DNA from: Streptomyces sp. NBC_00370
GTDB taxonomy: Bacteria; Actinomycetota; Actinomycetes; Streptomycetales; Streptomycetaceae
NCBI RefSeq assembly: GCF_036084755.1
Contig: NZ_CP107968.1
Coordinates: 7,820,001-7,884,000 of the forward strand
Direction: 5' to 3'
Length of the DNA stretch: 64,000 bases
Under the pieces are notes generated by a model. The model searched no databases. It was not told the DNA's origin and saw nothing but the letters and a program-made list of their open reading frames with translations. The position numbers and the translations under genes were made by a program. Shown piece after piece: positions 48,300-57,011 of the stretch (position 1 is the first letter of the stretch; every line of letters begins with the position of its first letter).

Positions 48300-49163
48300 G
48301 TGATCGAACTCAACGGACGGCCCGCTGACCCCGAGTCCCTGAAGACCCTGGCGCTCGTCAACTACGGCCACTTCACCTCGATGCGCGTCGACAACCAACG
48401 CGTACGTGGTCTGGCCCTGCACATGGAACGGCTCGCGCGCGACTGCGCGACGGTGTTCGGCGCCCGGCTCGACACCGATCGCGTACGGGAGTACGTACGC
48501 CGTGCCGTGAACGGACAGGACGGGGCGTTCGTGGTCCGGGTCTCGGTGTTCGACCCGGCCCTGGACATGGGGCACCCCTCGTCACCGGCGACCCCGCACA
48601 TCCTGGTGACCAGACGCCCGTCCGGCTCCATGGACCTGCCGCCGCTGCGGGCCAAGTCCGTCCCGTACGTGCGTGATCTCCCCGCTGTGAAGCACGTCGG
48701 CCTGTTCGGGGCCCTGCACGCCCGGCGGGCCGCCCAGCTGGCCGGCTTCGACGACGCGCTGTTCGTCGGCCCGGACGGCCTCGTGTCCGAGGGAGTCACC
48801 TGGAACGTGGGATTCGTCGACGCTGCCGGCGCCGTGGTGTGGCCCGAGGGGGACGTACTGCCGGGCGTCACCGCGGCGTTGCTCCAGCGGCACCACGGTC
48901 ACACGCACACCGAAACGCACACGCACACCGAAACGCTCAGACACACCACCGCGCCGGTGGCGCTCGCTGCGGTACGCGGTATGGCGGCGGCCTTCGCCAC
49001 CAACACGAGTATCGGTGTTCGGGCGGTCTCGGCCATCGACGACGTCACGTTCCCCACCGAGCACCCCGTACTCGCCTCGATGCGCGACGCGTATCTGAGC
49101 CTGCCGGGCAACCTTCTCGCCGACCTCGGCGACGAACCGGTCGAAGCCGCCGGGCACATGTGA
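48300..49163 (+). CDS. Class IV PLP-dependent aminotransferase family protein
   Basis: A 287-residue fold-type IV protein (branched-chain/D-amino acid aminotransferase and aminodeoxychorismate lyase group). The catalytic Lys is Lys131 (AVKHVGLF) and the PLP-site Glu is Glu164 (DGLVSEGVTWNVGFV); the N-terminal RVRGLALHMERLARD is also typical. The start is GTG 48300; no strong ribosome site is visible. An unusual insert rich in His and Thr (residues 198-216, HHGHTHTETHTHTETLRHT) sits after LLQR and is encoded by an 18-base tandem duplication. The substrate cannot be told. It is 84 bases downstream of the ROK gene but probably unrelated in function. Confidence 0.85.
   Translation: MIELNGRPADPESLKTLALVNYGHFTSMRVDNQRVRGLALHMERLARDCATVFGARLDTDRVREYVRRAVNGQDGAFVVRVSVFDPALDMGHPSSPATPHILVTRRPSGSMDLPPLRAKSVPYVRDLPAVKHVGLFGALHARRAAQLAGFDDALFVGPDGLVSEGVTWNVGFVDAAGAVVWPEGDVLPGVTAALLQRHHGHTHTETHTHTETLRHTTAPVALAAVRGMAAAFATNTSIGVRAVSAIDDVTFPTEHPVLASMRDAYLSLPGNLLADLGDEPVEAAGHM
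48900..48935 (+). repeat. 18-base tandem duplication inside the aminotransferase gene
   Basis: CACACGCACACCGAAACG occurs twice head to tail (48900-48917 and 48918-48935), in frame, giving a repeated six-residue His/Thr/Glu unit. Slippage during replication is the likely origin. Confidence 0.9.
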
Positions 49164-49340
49164 ATGAGCCATGCGCCCGTCGTCGGCCGGTACCGGGCCG
49201 TGCGTCCACGTCCGGTCCGACCGCCGGCGTGCTGCCGAACCGGCATCACGCCAGGTGAGGGGCGTATTCTTGCGCTCACGGAGAGCGACCCGTCGACGGG
49301 CCGGTGTGCCGTGTGACGACGTCGGGAGGAATAGGGTGGT
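49164..49340. other. Gap between aminotransferase and MerR genes
   Basis: 177 bases with no gene and no clear promoter; the only recognised element is the MerR ribosome site GGGAGGA (49324-49330). Confidence 0.4.
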
Positions 49341-50168
49341 GTGGTGGCTGCCAGGATGACGATCGGTGATTTCTCGCGGGCGACTCGGCTGAGCGCCAAG
49401 ACTCTTCGCTTCTACCACCAAGTGGGGCTGCTGGAGCCGGCGTCGATCGATCCCACCAACGGGTACCGGCTGTACGACACCGACCAGATCGCCGACGCGC
49501 AGGTGGTGCGCCAGCTGCGCACCCTCACGGTCCCCGTCGAGACGATCCGCAAGGTCCTGCTCGCCTCCGACATCCCGACCCGCAACGAGCTGATCTCGAC
49601 GCACCTCGAACGGCTGGAGTCCCAGCTCGACGCGACCCGGGCAGCGGTGACGTCGCTGCGCGGCATCCTCGAAGCGAAGCCCGCGGCGCAGCTCGCTGTC
49701 GAGCATCGGAGCGTCCCGGCCACACCCGCGTTGGTGATCCGCGAGACGATCGATCTGGAAGAACTGAGTGAGTGGTACACCGGAGCTGTCGGCGAGTTGA
49801 CGGAATCCACGCGGCTGCCGGGCAGGCGTCCCGCAGGGCCGCGCGGAGGCGTCTGGGACACGAATCTGTTCCTCGAAGAACGCGGCGAAGCGATGCTGTT
49901 CTTTCCGGTCACGTCCCTCGACGCGGTCGGGACCCTCACGGGACGTGTGCAGGCGGAGACGCTGCCCGCCGTCGACCTCGCGGTCACGGTGCACCGCGGT
50001 TCCGACGAGACGATGGCACAGGCCTACGGCGCGCTCGGCGCGTACGTGGCGGAGCACGAGCTGGGCATCGACGGCCCGATCCGCGAGACCTACCTCGAAG
50101 AACCCGTCGACGGCTCGTCCGAGTCCGTGACGGAGATCGGCTGGCCGATCTTCCGCACAGCGCGCTGA
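49341..50168 (+). CDS. MerR-family regulator with GyrI-like effector-binding domain
   Basis: A 275-residue regulator. Residues 6-75 are a MerR winged HTH (MTIGDFSRATRLSAKTLRFYHQVGLLEP, GYRLYDTDQI), followed by a linking helix and a C-terminal GyrI-like domain (about 120-275), as in BmrR-type drug sensors. The protein contains no Cys, so thiolate metal sensing is excluded and an organic ligand is likely. The start is GTG 49341 with GGGAGGA (49324-49330); ATG 49356 is an alternative. The next gene, an SDR, begins 60 bases downstream and its promoter has MerR-type geometry, so that gene is the probable target. Confidence 0.88.
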   Translation: MVAARMTIGDFSRATRLSAKTLRFYHQVGLLEPASIDPTNGYRLYDTDQIADAQVVRQLRTLTVPVETIRKVLLASDIPTRNELISTHLERLESQLDATRAAVTSLRGILEAKPAAQLAVEHRSVPATPALVIRETIDLEELSEWYTGAVGELTESTRLPGRRPAGPRGGVWDTNLFLEERGEAMLFFPVTSLDAVGTLTGRVQAETLPAVDLAVTVHRGSDETMAQAYGALGAYVAEHELGIDGPIRETYLEEPVDGSSESVTEIGWPIFRTAR

Positions 50169-50191
50169 GGGATGCCGTACACGCCCACGTG

Positions 50192-50222
50192 TTGACCTTC
50201 CCCTTGCTGGAAGCCCCAGCCT
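50192..50222 (+). promoter_or_regulatory. MerR-type promoter/operator of a leaderless SDR gene
   Basis: -35 TTGACC (50192-50197), 19-bp spacer, then -10-like CAGCCT (50217-50222). The spacer holds the dyad CTTCC (50197-50201) N7 GGAAG (50209-50213). Over-long spacers with a central dyad are the hallmark of MerR-controlled promoters, and the sequence closely resembles the E. coli copA (CueR) promoter. The ATG at 50229 lies seven bases after the -10, so transcription would start at or next to the start codon. Confidence 0.6.
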
Positions 50223-50228
50223 GGAGAC

Positions 50229-51041
50229 ATGAACGTGGCAACCCATCCCGTACAGACCCCGTCCTATCCGCCCTCGCTCTCCCTTGAGGGCCGCCGAGCC
50301 GTTGTGGTCGGCGGTACGAAGGGCCTCGGCGCCGCCGTCGTGAACCGCCTCGCGGACGCGGGTGCGCGCGTCATCGCGGTCGGCCGGTCCCGGCCGGACG
50401 AGACGCGCGCCGCGAGGATCGTCCAGGCGGACGTGACCACGCCCGGCGCGGCCGATCTTGTCGCCGCCGCAGTCGTCGAGGACGGCGGCCTCGACATCCT
50501 CGTCCAGGTGACCGGCGGCTCCGCGTCGCCGAGCGGCGGCCACGCCGCCATGACCGACGCCGACTGGGACGCCGAGCTCACCCTGAACCTCCTCGCCGCC
50601 GTACGTATCGACCGCGCGCTGACGCCGCTCCTCATCGGCAAGGGCAAAGGAGCGATCGTCCACGTCGGATCCATCCAGAGCAGGATGCCGCTGTACGACG
50701 GCACCCTCGGCTACGCGGCGGCGAAGGCGGCCCTCCGCGCCTACAGCAAGGGCCTCGCGAACGAACTGGCCCCGCGCGGCGTCCGCGTCAACACGGTCTC
50801 GCCCGGCGGAATCCAGAGCGAGAGCGCCAACGGCCTCGCCCTTCGTATCGCCGAAGCCCGTGGAATCAGCGAGGACGAGGGTATGAAGACGCTCATGGAC
50901 TCGCTCGGCGGGATCCCGGACGGCCGCTTCGCCCCCGCACACGAGATCGCCGACGTCATCGGCTTCGTCGTCTCGGACGCGGCGGCGTCTGTCGTCGGCG
51001 ACGAGATCACCGTGGACGGCGGCACCGTCAAGACAACGTGA
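50229..51041 (+). CDS. Short-chain dehydrogenase/reductase (SDR)
   Basis: A 270-residue classical SDR oxidoreductase: cofactor motif GGTKGLG (28-34), catalytic Ser148 (HVGSIQS), Tyr162 and Lys166 (GYAAAKAAL), and the C-terminal GDEITVDGG. It reduces a carbonyl or oxidises an alcohol with NAD(P)(H); the substrate is unknown. No ribosome site lies before ATG 50229; the promoter placement suggests a leaderless mRNA. It follows the MerR gene by 60 bases and is closed by a strong terminator at 51112-51153. A role in response to the MerR effector, perhaps a reactive carbonyl or drug, is inferred. Confidence 0.9.
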   Translation: MNVATHPVQTPSYPPSLSLEGRRAVVVGGTKGLGAAVVNRLADAGARVIAVGRSRPDETRAARIVQADVTTPGAADLVAAAVVEDGGLDILVQVTGGSASPSGGHAAMTDADWDAELTLNLLAAVRIDRALTPLLIGKGKGAIVHVGSIQSRMPLYDGTLGYAAAKAALRAYSKGLANELAPRGVRVNTVSPGGIQSESANGLALRIAEARGISEDEGMKTLMDSLGGIPDGRFAPAHEIADVIGFVVSDAAASVVGDEITVDGGTVKTT

Positions 51042-51111
51042 CGGCCAACCTGACGGCCAACGTGACGTCCACGGCGCGCACATCGACCGCGGTGGTCACC
51101 AACGCATGACT

Positions 51112-51153
51112 CAACCGGTGGGGGCCCCTTCGTTCTGAGGTCCCCACCGGTTG
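51112..51153 (+). terminator. Strong hairpin terminator after the SDR gene
   Basis: CAACCGGTGGGG (51112-51123) pairs perfectly with CCCCACCGGTTG (51142-51153). The stem can extend by three pairs including one G-U. The loop is about 12 bases. It begins 70 bases after the SDR stop. Confidence 0.8.
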
Positions 51154-51691
51154 TCGCTCGCTCACCACCGTCTTTCGTCATCACACCCCCTTCGAAGCAG
51201 CGGCCGTTGTGGATTGCCGTTGGGACCGCATCGCTGCGGCGTTCACCCCGAAGGGTGAGTGGCGCGTCCCGCGCCCGCGGACAGCCCGTAACGCCTCCCG
51301 CAGGGCCCGGTTCCCGATCGGTCTAACGCGGCGATTCCGTGTCGCGATGTTTTCTCCGTCAGTTTGAGCGGCGCCCGTAGCGGCTGCCACCTGCGGCTTC
51401 CGTCCGGCGAGCCCGTCCGACGCACCCGGCTGCCCGTGGACGTACGGCACTTCTCACCCGTTTTTCATGGTTCGCTGCCATCTGTGCGGTGGCCCGTTCC
51501 ACCGCGCAGTGGTACTCGACCGGCGAAGGCACCGTGCCCCCGTGCCCTCGTGGAAGCCGCCCGGACTCGTCCTGATTGATGTCCCGCCCGCTGGGTCGAC
51601 CGACCGCACCCTTGCCCACCTGACCCTGTTCTGCCGTGCGGACGATCCGCCGGCAGCGCGGACGGGCGTATCCGCAGACGAGAGGAACCCT
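51154..51691. other. Gene-poor region upstream of the DUF4331 gene
   Basis: 538 bases. An 89-codon open frame on the reverse strand (51181-51450) has no recognisable homologue or ribosome site and is probably chance. No clear promoter was recognised, although one for the DUF4331 gene must lie here. The ribosome site AGAGGAA (51681-51687) is at its end. Confidence 0.4.
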
Positions 51692-53257
51692 ATGAAGTCC
51701 CCCTCATCACAGCCGCGTTCACGACGCACCCTCGACCAGTCGCTGCTCGTTCTCGGCGCGAGCGCACTGGCCACCGGGCTGGCCGCACTGACCCTGGCAC
51801 CGGGCATCAGCGCAGCCTCCAGCCATCGCGAAGCGCCGATGGTGGCCGGTGACCCCCGCGCGGACAACACCGATGTGTACGCGTTCACGAGTCCGGACCG
51901 CTCCGACACCGTGACCATGGTCGCCAACTGGATTCCCTTCGAGGAGCCCAACGGCGGGCCCAACTTCTACGCGTTCGCCGACGACGCCCGCTACAACATC
52001 AACATCGACAACACCGGTGACGGTCGCCCCGATGTGACGTACACCTGGTACTTCCGCGGCAAGGTCCGTGACGCCGAGAACCAGTTCCTCTACAACACCG
52101 GGCCCGTACGCAAGATCGACGATGCCAATCTCAACTTCCGCCAGGTGTACGACCTGACCGTCACGACCGACGGTCACACCGAGACGCTGCTGCACGACGC
52201 GCCGGTCGCCCCGTCCCGTACCGGCCCGGCGTCGATGCCCAACTACGCGGCCCTGCGGGCGCAGGCCGTACGCTCCGTGCCCGGCGGGGCCAAGACGTTC
52301 GCCGGGCAGGCGGAGGACCCGTTCTTCGCCGACCTGCGCGTCTTCGACCTGCTCTACGGCGGAAACCTGAGCGAGCGGGGCAAGGACACCCTGGCCGGTT
52401 ACAACGTGAACTCCGTTGCCCTGCAGGTGCCCAAGAAGCTGCTCGCCCTGCACGGCAGCGCTGCTCGTAACCCGGTCGTCGGCATCTGGTCCACCACCGA
52501 ACGCCACGGCGCGAACGTGTCCGACAGCCGGGTGAAGACCCACGGCGACGACTGGCGCCAGGTCTCCCGCCTCGGCAACCCGCTGGTCAACGAGGTCGTC
52601 GTACCGCTCAAGTACAAGGACGCCTTCAACTCCATCTCGCCGGACCAGGACCGCACCGTGCAGCCGGTCGTGGACAAGGTCTACGACCCGATCCTGCCCA
52701 AGCTGATCAAGAAGGTCTACGGGGTGCCCGCCCCGAAGGTGCCGCGCGACGACCTCGCCGAGATCTACCTGACCGGCGTCTGCAAGGCATGCGGTCCCAT
52801 CAAGGCGGACCTCAACGCGCACAGCCTCAACAAGGACGCCAACCCGGACGAGATCGTCCCGGCGGAGGAACTGCGGCTGAACATGGGCGTCGCGCCGGCC
52901 AAGAAGCCGCAGCGGCTCGGCGTGCTCGCCGGTGACCTGGCAGGCTTCCCCAACGGACGCCGGCTGGCCGACGATGTCATCGACATCTCCCTGCAGGCCG
53001 TTGAGGGCGCTGCCCAGACAGGCACGTTGGTGCCCGCGCTGGCCGCAGGCGACAAGGTGGACAAGAACGACGCGCGCTTCGGCACCGCGTTCCCCTACCT
53101 GGCCCTGCCCGACACCAAGAACGTCAACGCCTCCCGCGTCGGCGCGCAGCGTGCGGGGATGACGAACCCCAGCAACGCGGCGGCGATCGGTGGAATCGGC
53201 GCCCTGCTGCTGGGTACCGGTGCCTACCGCATGAAGCGACGCCGCACCACCGGCTGA
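51692..53257 (+). CDS. DUF4331 exported protein with C-terminal membrane anchor
   Basis: A 521-residue protein. ATG 51692 is chosen because AGAGGAA precedes it and a signal peptide follows (about 12-42: LLVLGASALATGLAALTLAPGISA). The mature protein begins ASSHREAP and carries the DUF4331 family features (DNTDVYAF, YNINIDNTGDG, DVIDISL). The C-terminus has a hydrophobic helix (AAAIGGIGALLLGTGAY) followed by RMKRRR, so it is likely held in the membrane with the domain outside. Molecular function is unknown. It is ended by its own hairpin, then followed by a TPR protein and a NicO-type transporter, a grouping I recognise from other Streptomyces genomes. Confidence 0.87.
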   Translation: MKSPSSQPRSRRTLDQSLLVLGASALATGLAALTLAPGISAASSHREAPMVAGDPRADNTDVYAFTSPDRSDTVTMVANWIPFEEPNGGPNFYAFADDARYNINIDNTGDGRPDVTYTWYFRGKVRDAENQFLYNTGPVRKIDDANLNFRQVYDLTVTTDGHTETLLHDAPVAPSRTGPASMPNYAALRAQAVRSVPGGAKTFAGQAEDPFFADLRVFDLLYGGNLSERGKDTLAGYNVNSVALQVPKKLLALHGSAARNPVVGIWSTTERHGANVSDSRVKTHGDDWRQVSRLGNPLVNEVVVPLKYKDAFNSISPDQDRTVQPVVDKVYDPILPKLIKKVYGVPAPKVPRDDLAEIYLTGVCKACGPIKADLNAHSLNKDANPDEIVPAEELRLNMGVAPAKKPQRLGVLAGDLAGFPNGRRLADDVIDISLQAVEGAAQTGTLVPALAAGDKVDKNDARFGTAFPYLALPDTKNVNASRVGAQRAGMTNPSNAAAIGGIGALLLGTGAYRMKRRRTTG

Positions 53258-53276
53258 CCTTTCCCGTCCCACGGTC

Positions 53277-53315
53277 GAGGGCCGGGCGAGGTACTCCCAG
53301 CTTCGCCCGGCCCTC
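53277..53315 (+). terminator. Strong hairpin terminator after the DUF4331 gene
   Basis: GAGGGCCGGGCGA (53277-53289) and TCGCCCGGCCCTC (53303-53315) form a perfect 13-bp stem with a 13-base loop, 20 bases past the stop codon. Confidence 0.8.
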
Positions 53316-53435
53316 CGGTCGCACCACCCGCGCCCGGCCGACGTGCCCACCGCATCCACCGCCGCGCCCAGAACCGCGCCACCCCCAACGCCCCACCCCC
53401 AACGCCCTACCGCTACGCGCTCCGCGAGGAGGACC

Positions 53436-54803
53436 GTGCCCCAGCCCACCGCCAACACGCCCAGAACCACGAGCCGCAGACGGCTGCGCACCACCGCCGT
53501 GACGCTGGCCCTGGGCGCTGCCATGTTCACCGCAGGCGCGGTGGGACTGTCGCCACAGAACAGCGGACAGAGCACCGGGCAGGACACCGGCCGCGCGGGA
53601 AGTACGGGGGCGGGACAGTCGCCCGGCGCCGCCCGGGTCAGTTCGCTCACATCGATGCGGAAGCAGTTGGAACGACTGCCGCAGGACGCCGTCGGCTGGG
53701 CGCAGTTGGGCATGGCCTACGTCCAACAGGGCCGCGTCACGGCGGACGCGGCGACCTATACGAAGGCGGAGTCGGCGCTGCGGCGCTCGCTGGACATCCA
53801 GCCGGCCGACAACTACCAGGCACAGACGGGCATGGGCGCCCTGGCGGCGGCCCGGCACGAGTTCACCACCGCGCTGTCCTGGGGCCGCAAGGCGACGGTC
53901 AGCAACCCCGCCAACGCGGCGGCCCAGGCGGTCCTCGCCGACGCGTACACCCAACTCGGCCGGTACCAGGAGTCGTACAGCGCCGTACAGCGCATGGTCG
54001 ACCTCCGACCCGACACCTCCTCGCTCGCTCGCGCCTCCTACACCTGGGAGTTGCGCGGCGACATCCCCCAGGCCCGCGCCTTGATGAAGCGGGCCCTGGA
54101 CGACGCGGCCGGCCCCGGCGACCAGGCGTTCACCCATCTGCACCTCGCCACCCTGGCCCAGGACTCCGGCGACCCACGTACCGCACTGCGCGAAGCACGC
54201 AGCGGCCTGCGCGCCACCCCGCACGACGCCGCCCTGCTGGAGGCACGGGCCCGTGCCAACGCGGCACTCGGCGACAACCGGCAGGCCGTCGACGACTACT
54301 CCGCCGCCGTCGCCATCGCACCACTGCCTCAGTACGTCGTCGGTCTCGGCGAACTGCACCAGTCGCTCGGCCACCGCGCGCAGGCCGACACGCAGTACGC
54401 GCTGATGCGTACGCAGGAGCAGCTGCGCCGGGCCGGCGGCGTCGCCCCCGACGTGGACGACGTCCTGTTCGAAGCCGATCACGGCGACGCCCGCCGCGCC
54501 GTCGCCCTGGGCCGCGCCGCACTGCGGAACCGGCCCTTCATCGCCGTACAGGACGCCTACGCCTGGGCCTTGCACCGTGCCGGACGGGACGACGAAGCAC
54601 TGCCGTACGCCAACCGCGCCCTGGCCCTCGGTACCCGCAGCGCGCTCTCCTTCTACCACCGTGGCACGATCCAACAGGCCCTCGGCCACCGGACATCGGC
54701 GCGTGCCGACCTCGAACGGGCCCTGGCCGTCGACCCGCACTTCCATCCTCTGTTCGCGCCCGAGGCGCGCGACGCACTGCGCCGAATCGACTCCGCGTCA
54801 TGA
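53436..54803 (+). CDS. Membrane-anchored tetratricopeptide repeat protein
   Basis: A 455-residue protein with a basic N-terminus, one transmembrane helix (about 19-39: TAVTLALGAAMFTAGAVGL) and then TPR-type helical repeats over about 75-445 (for example VGWAQLGMAYVQQGR, AQAVLADAYTQLGRYQESY, DAYAWALHRAGRDDEALPYANRAL in pieces). TPR units mediate protein contacts, so this is probably a scaffold. GTG 53436 is preferred because of AGGAGG (53427-53432); an in-frame GTG at 53343 has no such site and would add a low-complexity Pro/Thr extension. It overlaps the transporter gene by four bases (ATGA), so the two are translationally coupled. Confidence 0.85.
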   Translation: MPQPTANTPRTTSRRRLRTTAVTLALGAAMFTAGAVGLSPQNSGQSTGQDTGRAGSTGAGQSPGAARVSSLTSMRKQLERLPQDAVGWAQLGMAYVQQGRVTADAATYTKAESALRRSLDIQPADNYQAQTGMGALAAARHEFTTALSWGRKATVSNPANAAAQAVLADAYTQLGRYQESYSAVQRMVDLRPDTSSLARASYTWELRGDIPQARALMKRALDDAAGPGDQAFTHLHLATLAQDSGDPRTALREARSGLRATPHDAALLEARARANAALGDNRQAVDDYSAAVAIAPLPQYVVGLGELHQSLGHRAQADTQYALMRTQEQLRRAGGVAPDVDDVLFEADHGDARRAVALGRAALRNRPFIAVQDAYAWALHRAGRDDEALPYANRALALGTRSALSFYHRGTIQQALGHRTSARADLERALAVDPHFHPLFAPEARDALRRIDSAS

Positions 54804-56413
54804 ACCTCACCCTCCGCCGCGCACTCGCCGCCTGCACCCTGGCCGTCGCTGTCGGCGCCGCGAGCGCAGCAGCCGTACAGCCCGCCTGCGCGCACCCGTT
54901 GGGCAACTTCACCGTCAACTACCACACCGGCCTGACCCTGCGCACCGACCGGATCGACGCCCGCATCGTCGTCGACCGGGCCGAGATCTCCACGGCCCAG
55001 GAACGCCCCCAGGTCGACCACGACGGCAACGGCACCGTCACCCCGGCCGAGACCCGTACGTACGCCCGCGCCCAGTGCGGCACGGTGACCCGGCAACTGC
55101 GGGTCGAGGCCGGGGGCGACAGCGCCACCTGGCAGGCCAGGAGCAGCGCGTTCGCCTATCGCCCCGGCGAGGCCGGACTACGGACGAGCCGCCTCACCTG
55201 CGAACTCACGGCCGCCGTGGACCTGGCACACCCGGCCGACGTCACCGTACGAACCGGCTACGACAGCCGCCGCATCGGCTGGCGGGAAATCACCGCGCAG
55301 GGCAGGGGAGTCGCCCTGACCGCTTCCGACGTACCCACCGCCTCGGCCACCGACGAACTGCGCCACTACCCGACGGACCCACTGGCGAGCCCGCTCGACC
55401 AGCGGTCCGCCACGCTGCGGACCGCGCCGGGCCGCAGCGCCGGTGTCGTACCCGCCGCCCTGCCGGGGGCCGGACTGCTCACGACCGCCCTTGCCCGGGT
55501 CTCCGGCGCCTTCGACTCGCTTGTCGGTGCCCGCGAACTCACCTTCTCGGTGGGCATGTTGGCCCTCCTGCTGGCGATCGTCCTCGGGGCCTCACACGCC
55601 GCGATGCCCGGTCACGGCAAGACCATCATGGCCGCCTACCTCGCCGGGCGACGGGGGACACCCAAGGACGCGGTCGTCGTCGGGGCCACCGTCACACTCA
55701 CGCACACCGCCGGCGTACTGGCCTTGGGGCTGATCCTCCCCGTCGCGACCGGCCTGGCGGGCGAGACCGTCCTGACCTGGCTCGGCCTCGCCAGCGGCCT
55801 CCTCGTCACCGCCATCGGCGGATGGCTCCTGCGCTCGGCCGTACTCAGCCGGTCCACACCGGGCCACTCGCATTCCCACGGTCACAGCCACGGCCCCGCG
55901 CACCACCACCACCATTCACAGCCCCACCCCCACCCTTCGCACGCCCACCCGCACCCGGCCCCCGCGCGGACCGAGAGCGACGGATCGGTCGTCGCCCTGC
56001 TGACGAAGGACGACGGCCACGAGCCGCATACACACCCCGTGACCGGAGACCGGCACTCCCACACCGCACCCGCCGCCACGCGCGGCGGTCTGATCGGCAT
56101 GGGCATCGCCGGCGGACTCGTACCCAGCCCGTCCGCCCTGGTCGTCCTGCTGGGAGCCGTGGCCCTGGGCCGTACGGCCTTCGGCGTGCTCCTCGTCCTC
56201 GGCTACGGGCTCGGCATGGCCGCCACCCTCACCCTCGCGGGCCTCCTGCTCGTACGGCTGCGCGAACGCATCGACCGGAGCACCCGCACCGCGACCAGCC
56301 CCCGCTGGGCGGCGCTCACCCGCCTGGCCGCCGTCGGCCCGATCGCCACCTCCAGCCTCGTGCTGCTCGTCGGCATCGGACTCACCCTGCGAGCAGGCAC
56401 GGGCCCTTGGTAG
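54800..56413 (+). CDS. NicO/RcnA-type nickel/cobalt transporter with His-rich loop
   Basis: A 537-residue membrane protein. A signal peptide (about 1-31) is followed by an extracytoplasmic domain that contains a 12-residue EF-hand-like loop (Asp73-Glu84, DHDGNGTVTPAE). The NicO core follows with transmembrane helices from about 245 (MLALLLAIVLGASHAAMPGHGK), TLTHTAGVLALGL, and a second half GGLVPSPSALVVLLGAVALG. Between the halves is a long His-rich loop (about 355-425) such as HSHSHGHSHG and HHHHHS, typical of metal handling. Its start overlaps the TPR gene stop. The cation, and whether it exports or imports, cannot be decided from sequence. Confidence 0.87.
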   Translation: MNLTLRRALAACTLAVAVGAASAAAVQPACAHPLGNFTVNYHTGLTLRTDRIDARIVVDRAEISTAQERPQVDHDGNGTVTPAETRTYARAQCGTVTRQLRVEAGGDSATWQARSSAFAYRPGEAGLRTSRLTCELTAAVDLAHPADVTVRTGYDSRRIGWREITAQGRGVALTASDVPTASATDELRHYPTDPLASPLDQRSATLRTAPGRSAGVVPAALPGAGLLTTALARVSGAFDSLVGARELTFSVGMLALLLAIVLGASHAAMPGHGKTIMAAYLAGRRGTPKDAVVVGATVTLTHTAGVLALGLILPVATGLAGETVLTWLGLASGLLVTAIGGWLLRSAVLSRSTPGHSHSHGHSHGPAHHHHHSQPHPHPSHAHPHPAPARTESDGSVVALLTKDDGHEPHTHPVTGDRHSHTAPAATRGGLIGMGIAGGLVPSPSALVVLLGAVALGRTAFGVLLVLGYGLGMAATLTLAGLLLVRLRERIDRSTRTATSPRWAALTRLAAVGPIATSSLVLLVGIGLTLRAGTGPW

Positions 56414-56491
56414 AGCGGCGCAAAGCCCGTCGGTGGACCAGGTCGAGGCGCCTCGACGACGGCGTACTCGAACGCGGCGCGCGGCTGCACC

Positions 56492-56974
56492 GTGGCCACC
56501 ATCGACGCCGCCGGGTGCGGTGACCGGCCCCGGCCCGCCGCCGAAGAGCAGGCCCGCACCGATCTCCGCCGGGCGATGCGGGCCGGGGAGCCGGTCGACG
56601 AGATCTTCGAGTCCTTCATCGGCCCACTGGTCGAAAAGGCGGTCCCGACGGCTCCTGGACGTGGCCGGTATCAAGCCGGGATCCGTGGACGCCACCGACG
56701 ATCTGGACGTCTGCCGGCAGGTCGCCTTCCGGATTTCTGGGGCGCGGTGGCCGACTGGCGAGTGAGCACCGGCGTACCAATGGAGTCCTCAGCCGCCCTT
56801 CACAGCATCCAGAACGAACAGCTGAGGATGCTGTTGTGGACGGCGAACCGGACCCTGTCCACCGGAGACAAACTCGGGATCGCGGACGCGGTGCGCTACG
56901 AGAATGCCGGCGGGGCGCCCGTCCCCGGATACAGCCACATCACCGTCGCGCTGCGCAGTACAGGACAGGGCTGA
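56492..56974 (+). pseudogene. Unrecognised gene broken by two frameshifts
   Basis: Coding-type codon use moves from one frame (56492 to about 56645: ATIDAAGCGDRPR...FIGPLVEKA) to a second (about 56645-56735: RRLLDVAGIKPGSVDATDD, DLDVCRQVAFRI) and back to the first (about 56735-56974: FWGAVADWRVSTGVP...GYSHITVALRSTGQG). Outside those segments each frame shows poor third-position GC. Joined, the pieces give about 160 residues of plausible soluble protein that I cannot assign to a family. Either the gene is decayed or the assembly has two single-base errors. It is convergent with the FemX-like gene. Confidence 0.5.
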
Positions 56975-57011
56975 CTCCGGCCGGGTCGTGAGGATCCGCG
57001 CCCCTTCGGAC

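Noticed and set aside
51181..51450. An 89-codon reverse-strand frame between the SDR and DUF4331 genes
   Set aside because: No ribosome site, no family likeness and unremarkable codon use.
53080..53260. LPxTG-like sorting signal (LPDTKN) in the DUF4331 protein
   Set aside because: It is not directly before the hydrophobic helix and lacks the final Gly, so sortase anchoring is not supported.
56413..56510. A reverse-strand fragment reading FEYAVVEAPR that recalls a DUF3037 N-terminus
   Set aside because: Only about ten residues match and the rest is unrelated; too little to annotate.
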